From Aphelocoma coerulescens (Eukaryota; Chordata; Aves; Passeriformes; Corvidae): a stretch of DNA of 64,000 bases. The position numbers and the translations under genes are program-made. Below the pieces are notes generated by a model that saw only the letters and a program-made list of their open reading frames with translations, was not told the origin of the DNA and did no database searches. Positions 42,782 to 56,534 of the stretch are shown in pieces; position 1 is the stretch's first letter; each line of letters begins with the position of its first letter. The stretch covers positions 620,001 to 684,000 of the forward strand of contig NW_027183804.1 of assembly GCF_041296385.1 (NCBI RefSeq). The letters are read 5' to 3'.

Positions 42782-45700
42782 AAAAGGAGACAGAGGAGTC
42801 CTGCAACATTCTTCGACTACAGGGAGAGTCCATGGGGCTTTTCCCATGGCGTCTGTCAAACGGTTGCGGGATGCAGCCCCCTTTTGATGCCAAGTTCCCG
42901 GCCACAGCACCCTCTTCCTTTTCCCCACTGGCTGAGGTATTCGGGAGATACAGACTTCCGGAACTGCCTACTCTATGCGCCCCCCTCTAATATGCACCCC
43001 CCTCTTGGCATCGAGAAGAAAGAAAAGAACCCCATTCCTAATGCTCTTAAGTCTTTGTTGCCTTGCTCTAGGTTCAGGAATTTAACACGGCCTTGATTAA
43101 TCAACAGTCTCTGATGATTAGTAACAGTTCTAGAGAACTCCTAGTTTCTTCTGTTACTTCACTAGCCATAACTTCCTAGCCTTGTCTACAGGCCGATTCA
43201 CACGGTCTCTTTGTAAAGACTCATCCATCTCATTCCTTTTAATCCCTCCTCTTTTTATTTGCTCTGTATTTGTCTTTACAAACCTTAATTACCATGGATT
43301 TAATTTTTTCTTCTGGAGTCTTCTTGGGTTTTGCTATTATTTGCAGTGACATTCTTTTCTGTCCTTTTGTAGTCATTTCTGGATCAGGTAGGCATGGCTG
43401 CTAGCGGCATCCCCTTGAGCACCTGCTGAAAGAGCTGCAGCCAGCATGGTGTCACGCATGGTAAAAAGATGAGAATTGCGATAGCATATAAGAGGAGAAA
43501 TCGTATTCATTTAGCCCAGAGCTGGCCAGTTAACTATGAAAATATGTCCCATTCCCATCCTTTCAACATTTGGACAGGTCCACGAGCTGACGTTATTTCC
43601 TTTGTTATTTGTTTGACCACTTTTCCGCTGTCATCTGCTTGCAAACAGCAGCTCGAGTCATTTAATTTCCCACAAACTCCTCCTTCTTCTGCTAACAGAT
43701 AATCTAATACCATCCAATGTTGAATTACCGCTTTCCTCATTTAAGTGGGTTGCTCAGCAAAAAGGTCAAGCGCTGTGGCTGGCTGGTTGGTAATTATTTC
43801 CGAGACAGCTTGTAACCTAATTATCTCCTTCAAATGATAAATGGGTTCCCAGGCATCTGGGATTAATTCCTTAGGTTTCCAAGGGGCTGGTCCATCGTGT
43901 TGGGTAACTTGTTCTGTTGGCCGTTCATCATTTCCCCGTTTTGGGGTGCTCCCTCCAGCCAGGGCTGCATCAGCTGACTGCTTTTCTCTAATTAAATCAT
44001 CACAGATTTTGATTCCTAAGCGATTTCCCAGAACTTGTAGTAGCAAAAAGAACAACAGTCTACTAAATATACCATATCCCTGACCAGTTTGGAGGTAACC
44101 TGAGCTAAGCATGTTGGCCACAAATCCAATACTGTCCTTTCAAAGCCCGTGTTCCATTAGCAAAGGAACCTACCCATGGTCATCAATTGGTGGCTCAAAA
44201 TACAGCAGGATTCCCGGGCCTAACGGTCCTCCAACAAGAGTTGCCCCACCATAAGGGTCCCAGCATTTGCATTTCCAAGCTCCCGCACAGGGTTCCCACC
44301 TACATTTACATCTGCAAGCTGCTTGGTTGGATTTGGAGCAGAACTCACTAAAAGGCTTTGAGTTCCAATCCGGTGTGGCCATTCCCACTGATAATCACAA
44401 ACAACATGTCTTCTACTTGTGGAATTTTTGTGGGGACTGCTCAAAAACAGGTGGTCAAAAAAACCCCTTGTCCCTCCCCATTGCTTTACAGGCTTCCAAA
44501 TATTTTTGGCAAGTGTGATAAGAACGCCTTACGCAGCTACTGTTAGTGAGCCGAACAGGTATTTGATTGCATTTGCCTTGATATTTGGAACAATTGGAAG
44601 GAGGGCAATTGGGGGTCCAAACCCAGTTGTTCAAGCCCAGAGGGAAAGTCAATTGACAATTGCCTTTTCCTACATAGACACGCCCTATCCTATTAGGCAA
44701 TAAGTGCCTGTTGGAGAAGAATGAAGTGGCCGTGAACTTCCTTCTTTGGCCCCAAATCCCATCCCACTGTGGCCCTCACATTGACCCACCATTTAGGTTC
44801 AGCTGGGCTAGCCAACTATGGCCACTATTCAGATCCTCCTGGCCTTCCACAGAGCCAGCAATTGCTAAGGTTAAAAACTTTTGCTACTTCTTCTCCTAAG
44901 GCTGCAAATTGATTCTCCCACTCCTGGCCTAAACTCAGCTGACCATATCAAAGTAGAATTAGTAAGGAAAATGTTTTAATAGTGTCATCTAATTAGCTAG
45001 TCTAATTTTCCCGTTGTCTTCTGCAGCACCTGTGGCAATTGAAGACACAGAAACCACTTAACGTAACAAAATGGCCACAAGTATTAGCCCCCAAGTGAGT
45101 GGAGATTCTAGAGGAGGGATGCCTTTACAGTCTATTTCAGCAGACGGTCTGAAGGTAGGACTGCGGGGCTTCTTCCGATGTCGAAGCACTGCCTACTGCT
45201 CCGGCCCACTCCTGCAGAGTGTCAGTCACGGCCTCCCGGCCTTCTCCTCCAGCTGAGATGTGCAAATCTCTGAGGCTTCAGAGACCTTGACCCGAGAGTG
45301 ACGGGTTCACCTGTGTTCAGCTTACTTGACGGCTGTTTCTGTCGTCAGTGACACTTGGAATGGGCCACGCCATTTCACCAGCACTGGCACTTCTTTCTAC
45401 TCCTTAATTAGGACTCAATCTCCTGGTTGGATATTAAAAGCAGCAAAGTCCAAAGGCCGGGCTTGCGCCAGCTGAGTTTCCTGTTGAAGGGGTTTCACAA
45501 GAAGCAGGATCCTGGCCACAGATGGTTTTAAAAATGCATCACTTGCCTCTACCCCCCCCACTGGGTGGAGACTTACCAGGAGGGCAATTGCAAACAACGA
45601 TTGAAAGGGAGATAACTGAATCTCTCTTCTGGGTTGGGCCCTCATTCTCACCAAAGCCAATGTCCAAAGCCCTACCCATGGCATCTTGGTTTCTATTACC

Positions 45701-46882
45701 AGCTTCAAAAGGTGTTTATTTCTCTCTTCATTGTTTTCTACCCGAGCCGAGCTCTGGGGGTGCCAGGGCCTATGGAGGTTCCATTGTGTTCCTAAAGAAG
45801 CCAAAACCCCTTGAAGGATCTTTCCTGCAAAATGAGTTCCCCTATCTGAATCTATTGCTTCTACAATGCTGTATCTTGGAATGATTTGTTCCAAAAATGC
45901 CTTAAGAACAGATCCTGTCATTACTGAAGTAGTTGGAAATACTTCTGGCCACCTTGCTAGCTGACATACGATTACCAGAAGATATTAAGCCTTGCCACTT
46001 GGGGCATCTCCGGAAAATCCACCTGGCATCTTTGGAAGGGCCATGCAGCCCAAGGCCTCCCTCCTCTAGCAAGTTACTTTGTAACTTGGCTGTTGGCTTT
46101 AGCACAGATCAAGCAACCTTCAACAGCTCCTTTTGCCAGTCTAAAAAGACCCCCAGCAACATACATCATGAGATAGGCTTCTGCCAATCCTCAGGAAGTG
46201 CAAGAACTCTCTTAATGGAGTTGCTTTAATATTGGTAGGGCCAAAGGTTCTGGTATCTCTTGTTTGCCATCCCTTGGAAACCAATTCTTGCCTTTTTTCT
46301 CTGCCACACGACTTTTAACTGTATGTCAAACTGCTGTGGTAGAAAAGACAGCTTCCTGGGCAGTGATGGAGTCACGGGGAGCAAAGGGGGCATCTTGGAG
46401 AGTTCTGGCAGAAGTGTGGCTTTCTGAGTTTCTTCATCCACCAAAAAGGAGACAGAGGAGTCCTGTAACATTCTTCAACTCCAGGGAGAGGCCATGGGGC
46501 TTTTGCCATGGAGTCTCTCAAATGATTGCGGGAAGCAGCCCCCTTCTGATGCTAAGTTCCTGGCAACAGCACCCTCTGAGGTAGTCGGGAATTACAGACT
46601 TCCGGAACTGCCTACTCTATGCCCCCCTCTAATATGCACTCCCCTTTTGGAATGGAAAAGGAAGAAAACCAAACTATTCCTAATGCTGGGAAGTCTTTGC
46701 TGCCTTGCTCTAGGTTCGGGAATTTAGCAGGGCCTTGGCTGAGCAACAGTCTCTGTTGATTAGTAACAGTTTCTAGAACGAATACTTTCTTCTGTTACTT
46801 CCCCCCCTGTAAATTCCTAGCCTTGTCTAAGGAGAGATTCACACGGTCTCTTTGTAAAGACACATCTATCTTACTCCTTTCA
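42782..46882 (-). mobile_element. ERV2 provirus, arm A copy 2
   Basis: 3' LTR 42,782-43,242; env remnant about 43,383-44,988; integrase remnant 45,415-46,148 (168-codon stretch 45,921-45,415, with the arm A-type CTC and eight-G variant); 5' LTR 46,444-46,882. Same damage as in copy 1 arm A. Confidence 0.88.
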
Positions 46883-46952
46883 CTCCCACACCTTCCTTGC
46901 GGTGGAACGGCTCTCCCCGGCACAGCACCTGGCACAAAACCCCCGTATATGC

Positions 46953-47007
46953 ACACACACACCTGCACTTACCCTGCACTCCACTGCACACACACACACA
47001 CACACAC
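46953..47007. repeat. (CA)n microsatellites, arm A copy 2
   Basis: The longer run is 46,987-47,007, two bases longer than its copy 1 counterpart. This sets the +39,430 offset downstream. Confidence 0.85.
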
Positions 47008-47089
47008 CTCCCGCACACTAACACCCCCTCCACATCCCCACCATGCTACTTGCAGTGGCCCCGCCCCTGCCATCCCCACCGGCTGGCAG

Positions 47090-48260
47090 CACCCACTCCT
47101 CGCATGCTTCCCCATGCCTTGCATTTCCTTGCTGCCCCCTCTGTAGCCTTCCCTCAACCTGCCTTTTCTCCCCTGCCTTGCACTGACTTGCTCACCCATC
47201 CCCCACCTGACTTCCTTTCACATTCGTCTAGGTCTGGCCTCACCTTTCCTTTTCCTTCTAGGACCCTCATTGCCTTGCCTCGCCTCGCAAAGCCACCACT
47301 TGCCTTGCCTTGCCCTTGAACCCCTCCCTTGCCTTGCATGACCTTGCTCACCCCTCCCCCACCTGGAATTCAACACCCCTTTTCAATGACATTTCTGGGC
47401 CTTGCCCTGCCCTTTCTGCTCCTCCGAGGAATCTCAAAGCTCTCAAGCATCTCCGGTGTTTCAGGATCCCATGAGAGGAAGACCAGGGGAGGACGCATGT
47501 TGCCACACTCATCTCTGTGGGCAGCCTTTGTCTGGGAGCAATCCTTGCGTGTCTTGAACCTTGGAGGGGCAATTCACATTTTGCCCTTGAGCTCGGGGAC
47601 CAGAAAGAGAGTTCTTTTGCATACAAGGGAAAGCAGGTAGCTCAAGTCTTTTAGGTACAGAGGAGAGATGACCCACGCGGGATCAAGGCCACACAGAGCA
47701 CTTGGTCCTGGCCACTTTTGTGTACCAGCAGTCCTTGAATGTACTTCTCACCTGCCTTGCCTGGCCTTGCCTTGGCAACACAACAGTTGCCTTGCCTTGC
47801 CCTGCTAGCCCTCTGGAGCCTTGCATTCCTTTGCACGGCCATGCCCAGCACATGACCTGTCTACTGCTTTCCTCCAGGGCCTTGGCTTGCTGAGCCCTTC
47901 CTGTTTCTGCCTGGCCTTCCCATCAGTGGCCCTTCCTTCCTACAGCCAGCCTTGCCTCTAACTTCTGGACCTTCTCTTGTCTACCACTCCATTTGCTTTC
48001 CCCTCACTGCTCTGGCCTTGCCTACCTCTCCCTTGACTTGCCCACAATTGCCTGCACTCGGTTTGCAGCGCCTTGCCTGCATGGAAGGCAAGGGAAAGAG
48101 TGGTAGGCCAGGCAAAGCAAAGCCAGCAAGTTGTAGGCAGTGCGAGGCAAGGCAGACGTAGGCAAAGGAAGCAGAGCAAGGGTACCTTAAGAAGAACTAG
48201 ACAAGGCAAGGCCAAGAGACTCGGAGTGCCTTTCCTTGGGAAGGCAAGGACATAGTGCCA
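47090..48260. repeat. CTTGCC/GGCAAG-rich tract, arm A copy 2
   Basis: Counterpart of 7,660-8,830, with the strand switch at CCTTGCCTGCATGGAAGGCA starting 48,071. Confidence 0.8.
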
Positions 48261-49342
48261 GTGTTGCTGGAGCAGATGTTAAGGTACTGTGGGGAGGAAT
48301 AGTCCAGCAAGACATTTCTCTTCTGGCCCCTGTGCGTGTGGGGGCAATTGTTGGACATATTCAATACTGGAGGCGGATCAGTCGCTGGATGTGTTGTATT
48401 TTGGAGGAGGGGATGCCGTTTCTTTGGAGATGGGCTTGTAGTTGCTCTCTTTGGCAAGGAAGGCAGGTTTGGATGTGCACATCAGGTACTCCTAGGGATT
48501 TTAAAGGCTTTTCCCAACAGGCAGAGCTCTCTCTGGGTTCGAGCTGTTGAGCTGTCAGTGGGAATGCAAAGGCCAAGCTCTTAAGCTATTTGTCCTGGTG
48601 CCTTTAGTGTGTGAGCAGTCCCTGGTGCCGTTGCCTTTGGATCCTGACTCTGGGAGAGGGAAGGCTTAGGATGGTACCTAGAGCTGAGAAGGAGAGTGCT
48701 GAGAACAGCGTGTGTGCTGCTAGTTTGAGGGGTGCAGGTGAAGTTGTAGGCAGCAAGATCTTCCTCAGCTGGCACTGTTTTGAGCCCTGTTTTTGCCAGA
48801 TGGTTTCAAGTTGGTGGGCGGAATCTGCGAGAGGGAAAAGATTTGTTTGGGCCAAAGAGGTGTGGTGTAAAGAAGAGTGTGCTCTTGGAAGGGGAAGATG
48901 AGGGCAACCTTTTTGTCCTGACACCGTTGATTTGAGTGCAGGGCCGTTTGCAAGTTGCCTCTGTCTGCCCTTGGGGTGGTTTCGAGCTGGGCCAGGTGCT
49001 TGGCCTTCTTTTGCAAGTCTGCAGCGCCGTCGTGTGGTTGTTTCCATGAGCGCTGACAGTGCCCGGCAAAAAGCGCTTGGCTGGCGCGGCCCCAGTCGTG
49101 TGGAAGCAGTTGGTGGAAGAGCTCCGCTGTGCATCCTGCCTCTTGGAGACATAAAAGGATGTAACCCTGCGCGTAGCGGGGAAGCAAGACGAATCTTTTC
49201 ATTGTTGGCTGAGCAGTTTCTAAGCGGCAAAAGTAAAGGCAGTTTCAGCACGGCCTCTTTCTTTCAGAACCTTTTCTGTGCCATCATGAACATGCTCAAC
49301 ATGCCACTCGCACCCGCTGAACTGCATCAAAGGCCCTGGAGA
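48261..49342. other. Unassigned DNA (arm A copy 2)
   Basis: Counterpart of 8,831-9,929 with a private deletion-insertion near 48,855 (net 17 bases lost) that the other three copies lack. No gene seen. Confidence 0.6.
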
Positions 49343-52300
49343 TAGGCGCTTTCCTTCAAGCTCTCTGTAGCATCCTACCTTCCACCTCTGGCGGATCCCA
49401 AAGCCCTTCCAAACATCCAGCAGCTGCACGCAGAGAACAAGTGCTAAAACAAGGCGTTGGCCTTCCTAGTCCTTTTAAAGTCTGTGAACTAGGCGAAACA
49501 TTCCAGTGAGCAGCACTTTCCTTCGCAACTATATCTAGAGCATCATCACATTCTCTCCAAGTGGGTAAGTCCACCCTTGCAGCGCAGCGTTTGCAGCCAC
49601 AGTTCGGACTGAGAGATAGGCCAGGTGAGAAAGCATTTCTTGACTATCCCTCTTCTCTGGAAGACTTGATACTCGCAGCGCGACCACGTCCACACACCTT
49701 CAGTGTGGCCAGGTTCAAGCAGCTAGAGCTCCCAGAGATGGGAGAGTCAGGAGAGAAGACGTTCCAAAAGTACCGTGTACTTACAGCAGCATTAAAACTG
49801 TGCACAGCAGTCTGCAGCACTGTAGACTGCGGCTTCTCCGACAGACGAGCCATCCCATTGTTGCCTCTCGCAGCCTGCTTGCTAGCTGCTCTCCTGAAGA
49901 AAAGAACTAGAAGAAAAAGCCAATGCTGGGCTGCACCTTCCCCTTGCCTTACGTAAAGCCACCTAAACTCCCCGCTGCACTCTCTACTTCCCCTCTCCTT
50001 GGAAGCGACCACTGTGTTTGCTGCATCTCGAAGCCTAAAGTTAAGCGCCAAAGTTTCCAAGGATGGTTGGAAGAGGGATAAGTAGTAGCACAAGGAAGTA
50101 GTTGTCGTTGAACTTCCTCCTTCTCAATGCTAACGTGAATTGGGCAGGCAGGCGAGTGCTAGCCACGCTCCTTTCTCAGTTTGTACGCTGCGGACACGAG
50201 TCCGGTGCTCTGCGCCTTCGTTCGGCCTCTTTAGTACCCATGTCGCGCTTTCATTGTGCCGGAGTCGAAGCGTCGTCTACTTCTCGCCCAGAGAGCACGG
50301 TGCCGGCAGCGAAATGCCCCAGCCAACTGCTTCTGCTGACACGCGCCTGGTCTATGCACTTTCCCTCGCAGCGACATACAGCAGCACTTTCGGTCTTTCT
50401 TGTCGTCCAAATGTAAAGGGAAAGAGTCTCAGCTCCGTCTCGCACAGTTTTAGGTCAACAAGCTTACCCGGAGCTTACCCGCGACGCGTGGAAACTTGTG
50501 TTTGCACCACATTCAAGTGGTTGCCGTCTTTCCTTTACAGCCTGCAGAGCACCGTCAGACCGCCGTGCTCTCTGCACCTGCCTTCTCAGTTCTAAGTACC
50601 ACCGCGCCCCTTACAGCCTTGCAGGAAGCAAAGACACCGATAGTCATCTCGCAGAGAAGAACGTGGAAGGACGAAAAGATGATCTTCCTTTCTCCTGCTT
50701 CTTGCCTGAATTGTGGTGCTGTATTGAAAGTCTTGGCTAGCGAAAAGCTCATCCAGCAAGTGCCTCATTCCTGACGCATCTCGCTGAGCGAGAGTTTCAC
50801 GAAGAGTTTAGACTCTGGAAACAGCAAGAAAATGATTGTACGTCGAGCTGAGGAAAATCCGTGCACAGCACACTGCGGATGCGTGCAGTGTTCGCGCTGA
50901 AGAGCGCCAAAACGCAAAGCCATCGCTGGGCTTCAGTTTTGTCCAGACCGCAGAAGGCAAAGAACGAAGCAACTGGGCACCGCGTTAACGTACTCAGTGG
51001 ACCGAATTTCAAATGTCCAGCCAAAAGCTGCTTCATAAGCAGATTCAGCTGAGAATGCTCTGGCTGCTTCACAAAGTAAGGCGCAGCCGTTTCCATTCAT
51101 CACACTACCTGGCCAGAAGCAGTATCCTACACCTTCAATGCTGCAGCGTCCATGCAGCTGGAGCACACGCAGTAGGACGCGTCGAGATAGAAGGCGGTCT
51201 TCAAGTACCCCCCTTCTCCAAGCAGCCTTGAAACTGAGCACAACACACTGCGGCTCGGGAGCTTCCTTCTCAGATAGACGTGCCGTCACGTTATTCACTC
51301 TCGCAGCTCCGTTGCCCACTTGCAGCAGGTGCTACCAAAGCAAAATGCTCCAGAAGTAAAAAGCACTGCCGGGCTGCACTTTCCCTTGCCTCACGTAAAG
51401 CACCATAAACTATCCGCTGCGCTCTGTATTTCCATTCTCCGCCGCATCTACCACTGTTATCTCTGCATCTCGAAGCATAAAGCTCGGCACAATTCTTCCC
51501 AGGGAAAGCTGGAAGAGAAATAGGTAGCAGCACAAGTAGCTGCAAGTGGAACTTTCTGTTTTAAAACGCTAACGTGAATCCGGAAACAAGCGAGTGACAG
51601 CCAGGCTTCTTCTTGCAGCCTGTGCGATGCGCACACCAGCTCGGCCCTCTGCCCTCATTCTTTAATGCTCTTCGTACCATGTCGCGCTTTCATTCTGCCG
51701 GAGTCGAAGCGTCGTCTACTTCTCGCCCAGAGAGCACGGTGCCAGCGGAGAAAGGCTCCAGAAAAACGCTCCAGGCTGCTGATTCTTCCCAAACACACCA
51801 GGGCTATGCACTTTCCTTCGCAGCGCTAAGTAGCATCACATTCTGTTTGCGTTGGAGCCGGAATGTAAAGGGAAAGATTCTCGGTTACGTCTCACTCAGC
51901 GCCCAGTTTTAGGTCACCAAGCTTACCCGGAGCTTACCCGCGACGCGTGGAAATTGGTATTTGCACCACATTCAAGTGGTAGCTTTCTTTCCTTTAAGCC
52001 TGCAGAGCGCCGTCAGATCGCGGTGCTCTCTGCACCTGCCTTCTCCCTTCCAAGTACCACCGCGCACCTTACAGCCTTGCAGGAAGCAAAGACGTGGAGA
52101 GATGTCTCGCAGAGAAGATCGTGCAAAGACGAAAAGATGTTCTTCTTTGCTTTTCCTCGTCGCCCAGATTGTGGTGCTCTATAGAAAGCGTGGGCTAACG
52201 AATGGCTAATCTAGCATGTGCTTCCCTTCTAATGCATTTCGCTGAGCGAGAGCTGAGGAAAATCCTTGCACTGTACACTATGGATGCGTGCAGTAGACAC

Positions 52301-52360
52301 GCAGAAGAGCGGCACAGCTCATAACCATCGCACACTCCAGCCCAGAGCTCTGGGGCTGCG
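49343..52360 (+). repeat. 1.4-kb family, forward units (diverged unit, a, b) copy 2
   Basis: Diverged unit 49,343-50,101; unit a 50,102-51,544; truncated unit b 51,545-52,360. The first ~100 bases of unit a carry the variants of copy 1 unit e (for example CACGAGTCCGG) and then return to unit a variants, a gene-conversion-like mosaic. Confidence 0.83.
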
Positions 52361-55300
52361 TTCTTCTCAATTTCCGGCGCTGGACAGAACTGAGACATTG
52401 AGCTTTGGCTCTCTTTAGTGTGTGTACTGCACGCATCCAGAGCGCGCTGTGCACAGATTCTCCTCAGCGCTACGTGCAAGCACAGACTTTCTGCTTCGCA
52501 GAGCCCAACTGTCCGCCGAAGCTCTCGCTCAGAGAAATGTGTCGGAGAGAAGCACTTGCTGGATTAGCCTTACACTGGCCAACAGTTCCAAAGAAGCACC
52601 ATAGTCTTCTTGCGAGAAAGGATAATAAAACACATGTATTGTCCCAGCAAAGTTCTCTGTGCGAGCGGAAGCCGAGAATCTTTCCCTTAAGATTAAGACC
52701 ACAACGCAGACAGCATTTTGTGCTACTTAAGGCTGAGAGGGATAGCCCAGGCGTGTTTCGGCAGAGGCAGAAGCCCGGAGCGTTTCTCTGCCGGCACCGT
52801 GCTCTCAGGCGAGAAGTAGACGACGCTTCGACTCCGGCAGAATGAAAAGCGCGACATGGTACGAAGAGCATACGAATGAGGGCGCAGAGCACCGAGCTGG
52901 TGTGCGCATCGCACAGGCTGCAAGAAGAAGCGTGGCTGCCGCTCGCTTCTTTGCGGATTCACGTTAGCAGTTGAAAACAAAAGTTCCACTTGCAGCTACT
53001 TGTGCTGCTACCTATTTCTCTTCCAGCTTTCCCTGGGAAGAATTGTGCCGAGCTTTATGCTTCGAGATGCAGAGATGACAGTGGTAGATGCGGCGGAGAA
53101 GGGAAATACAGAGTACAGCGGACAGTTTATGGTGCTTTACGTGCGGCAAGGCGAAAGTACAGCCCGGCAGTGCTTTTTACTTCTGGAGCATTTTGCTTTG
53201 GTAGCACCTGCTGCAAGTGGGCAACGGAGCTGCGAGAGTGAATAACGTGACGGCACGTCTATCTGAGAAGGAAGCTCCCGAGCCGCAGTGTGTTGTGCTC
53301 AGTTTCAAGGCTGCTTGGAGAAGGGGGTACTTGAAGACCGCCTTCTATCTCGACGCTTCCTACTGCGTGTGCTCCAGCTGCATGGACGCTGCAGCATTGA
53401 AGGTGTAGGATACTGCTTCTGGCCAGGTAGTGTGATGAATGGAAACGGCTGCGCCTTACTTTGTGAAGCAGCCAGAGCATTCTCAGCTGAATCTGCTTAT
53501 GAAGCAGCTTTTGGCTGGACATTTGAAATTCGGTCCACTGAGTACGTTAACGCGGTGCCCAGCTGCTTCGTTCTTCGCCTTCTGCCGTCTGGACAGAACT
53601 GAAGCCCAGCGATGGCTTTGAGTTTTGCCGCTCTTCAGCATGTGTACTGCACGCATCCGCAGTGTGCTGTGCAAGGATTTTCCTCAGCTCTCCCTCAGCG
53701 AAATGCATCAGGTGAGAAACACTTGCTGGATTAGCCTTTCGCTGGCCATGGCTTTCAGTACAGCACCACAATCTGGGCGACGAGGAGGAGCAAAGAAGAA
53801 CATCTTTTCGTCTTTGCACGTTCTTCTCTGCGAGACGACTATCAGCGTCATTGCTTCCTGCAAGGCTATATTCTGCGCAGTGGTACTTGAAAGGGAGAAG
53901 GCAGGTGCAGAGAGCACCGCGATCTGACGGCGCTCTGCAGGCTGTAAAGGAAAGAGGGCTGCCACTTGAATGTGTGCAAACACAAGTTTCCACGAGTCGC
54001 GGGCAAGCTCTGGGCGTGCTTGTTGACCTAAAACTGTTCTCTGTGCCCGACATTGCTGAGAATCTTTCCCTTTACATTTGGACGACAAGAAAAGACCGAA
54101 AGTGCTGCTGTATGTCGCTGCGAGAAAAGTGCATAGCCCTGGTGTGTTTCGGAAGGGCAGTCGGCTGGGGCATTTCTCTTCCGGCACCGTGCTCTCCGGG
54201 CGAGAAGTAGACGACGCTTCGACTCCGGCAGAATGAAAAGCGCGACATGGTACGAAGAGCATACGAATGAGGGCGCAGAGCACCGAGCTGGTGTGCGCAT
54301 CGCACAGGCTGCAAGAAGAAGCGTGGCTGCCGCTCGCTTCTTTGCGGATTCACGTTAGCAGTTGAAAACAAAAGTTCCACTTGCAGCTACTTGTGCTGCT
54401 ACCTATTTCTCTTCCAGCTTTCCCTGGGAAGAATTGTGCCGAGCTTTATGCTTCGAGATGCAGAGATGACAGTGGTAGATGCAGCGGAGAATGGAAATAA
54501 AGAGTGCAGCAGACAGTTTACAGTGCTTTACGTGAGGCAAAGGAAAAGGTTTGCTCAGCAGTGCTTTTTACTTCTGGAGCATTTTGCTTTGGTAGCACCT
54601 GCTGCTAGTGGGCAACGGAGCTGCGAGAGTGAATAACGTGACGGCACGTCTATCTGAGAAGGAAGCTCCCGAGCCGCAGTGTGTTGTGCTCAGTTTCAAG
54701 GCTGCTTGGAGGAGGGGGGTACTTGAAGAACGCCGTCTATCTGGACGCGTCCTACTGCGTGTGCTCCAGCTGCATGGACTCTGCAGCATTGAAGGTGTAA
54801 GAAACTTCTTCTGGCCTGATAGTGTGATAGAGTGCAACGGCTACGCCTTACTTTGTGAACCAGCCAGAGCATTCTCAGCTGAATCTGCTTGTGAAGCAGC
54901 TCTTGGCTGGACATTTGAAATTCGGTCCGCTGAGTACGTTAACGCGGTGCCCAGCTGCTTCGTTCTTCGCCTTCTGCCGTCTGGACAGAACTGAAGCCCA
55001 GCGATTGCTTTTAGCTGTGGCTCTCTTCAGCATGTGTACTGCACGCATCCGCAGTGTGCTGTGCAAGGATTTTCCTCAGCTCTCCCTCAGCGAAATGCAT
55101 CAGGTGAGAAACACTTGCTGGATTAGCCTTTCGCTGGCCAAGGCTTTTAATACAGCACCACAATATGGGCGACGAGGAGAAAGGAAGAACATCTTTTCGT
55201 CCTGGCACGTTCTTCTGAGCGACATGACTATCCGCGTGTTTGCTTCCTGCAAAGCTGTATTGTGCGCGGCGGTATTGGAACTGAGAAGGCAGGTGCAGAG

Positions 55301-56534
55301 AGCACCGGGATCTGACGGCGTTCTGCAGCCTGTAAAGGAAAGACGGCTGCCACTTGAATGTGGTGCAAACACAAGTTTCCACGCGTCGAGGGCAAGCTCT
55401 GGGCGTGCTGGTTGACCTAAAACTGTTCTCTGGGCGGGACATAGCAGAGAATCTTTCCCTTTCCATTTGGACGACAAGAAAGACCGAAAGTGCTGCTGTA
55501 TGTCGCTGCGAGGGAAAGTGCATAGACCAGGCGTGTGTCGGCAGAAGCAGTCGGCTGGGGCATTTCTCTTCCGGCACCGTGCTCTCTGGGCGAGAAGTAG
55601 ACGACGCTTCGACTCCGGCTGAATGAAAGAGCGACATGGGTACTAAAGAGGCCGAACGAAGGCGCAGAGCACCGGACTCGTGTCCGCAGCGTACAAACTG
55701 AGAAAGGAGCGTGGCTAGCACTCGCCTGCCTGCCCAATTCACGTTAGCACTGAGAAGGAGGAAGTTCAACGACAACTACTTCCTTGTGCTACTACTTATC
55801 CCTCTTCCAACCATCCTTGGAAACTTTGGCGCTTAACTTTAGGCTTCGAGATGCAGCAAACACAGTGGTCGCTTCCAAGGAGAGGGGAAGTAGAGAGTGC
55901 AGCGGGGAGTTTAGGTGGCTTTACGTAAGGCAAGGGGAAGGTGCAGCCCAGCATTGGCTTTTTCTTCTAGTTCTTTTCTTCAGGAGAGCAGCTAGCAAGC
56001 AGGCTGCGAGAGGCAACAATGGGATGGCTCGTCTGTCGGAGAAGCCGCAGTCTACAGTGCTGCAGACTGCTGTGCACAGTTTTAATGCTGCTGTAAGTAC
56101 ACGGTACTTTTGGAACGTCTTCTCTCCTGACTCTCCCATCTCTGGGAGCTCTAGCTGCTTGAACCTGGCCACACTGAAGGTGTGTGGACGTGGTCGCGCT
56201 GCGAGTATCAAGTCTTCCAGAGAAGAGGGATAGTCAAGAAATGCTTTCTCACCTGGCCTATCTCTCAGTCCGAACTGTGGCTGCAAACGCTGCGCTGCAA
56301 GGGTGGACTTACCCACTTGGAGAGAATGTGATGATGCTCTAGATATAGTTGCGAAGGAAAGTGCTGCTCACTGGAATGTTTCGCCTAGTTCACAGACTTT
56401 AAAAGGACTAGGAAGGCCAACGCCTTGTTCTAGCACTTGTTCTCTGCGTGCAGCTGCTGGATGTTTGGAAGGGCTTTGGGATCCGCCAGAGGTGGAGGGT
56501 AGGATGCTACAGAGAGCTTGAAGAAAGTGCCTAT
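52361..56534 (-). repeat. 1.4-kb family, reversed units (c, d, e, diverged unit) copy 2
   Basis: Truncated c 52,361-52,989; d 52,990-54,380; e 54,381-55,775; diverged unit 55,776-56,534. Same arrangement as copy 1, so the one-unit asymmetry predates the tandem duplication. Confidence 0.83.

Larger units (their letters stand above)
41774..52360. repeat. Palindrome arm A, copy 2 (inner part, after ERV1)
   Basis: Counterpart of 2,346-12,940. Together with 30,958-31,668 it makes the complete arm A, split by ERV1. It mirrors 52,361-64,000 with a coordinate sum near 105,877 (49,644 with 56,233). Confidence 0.92.
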
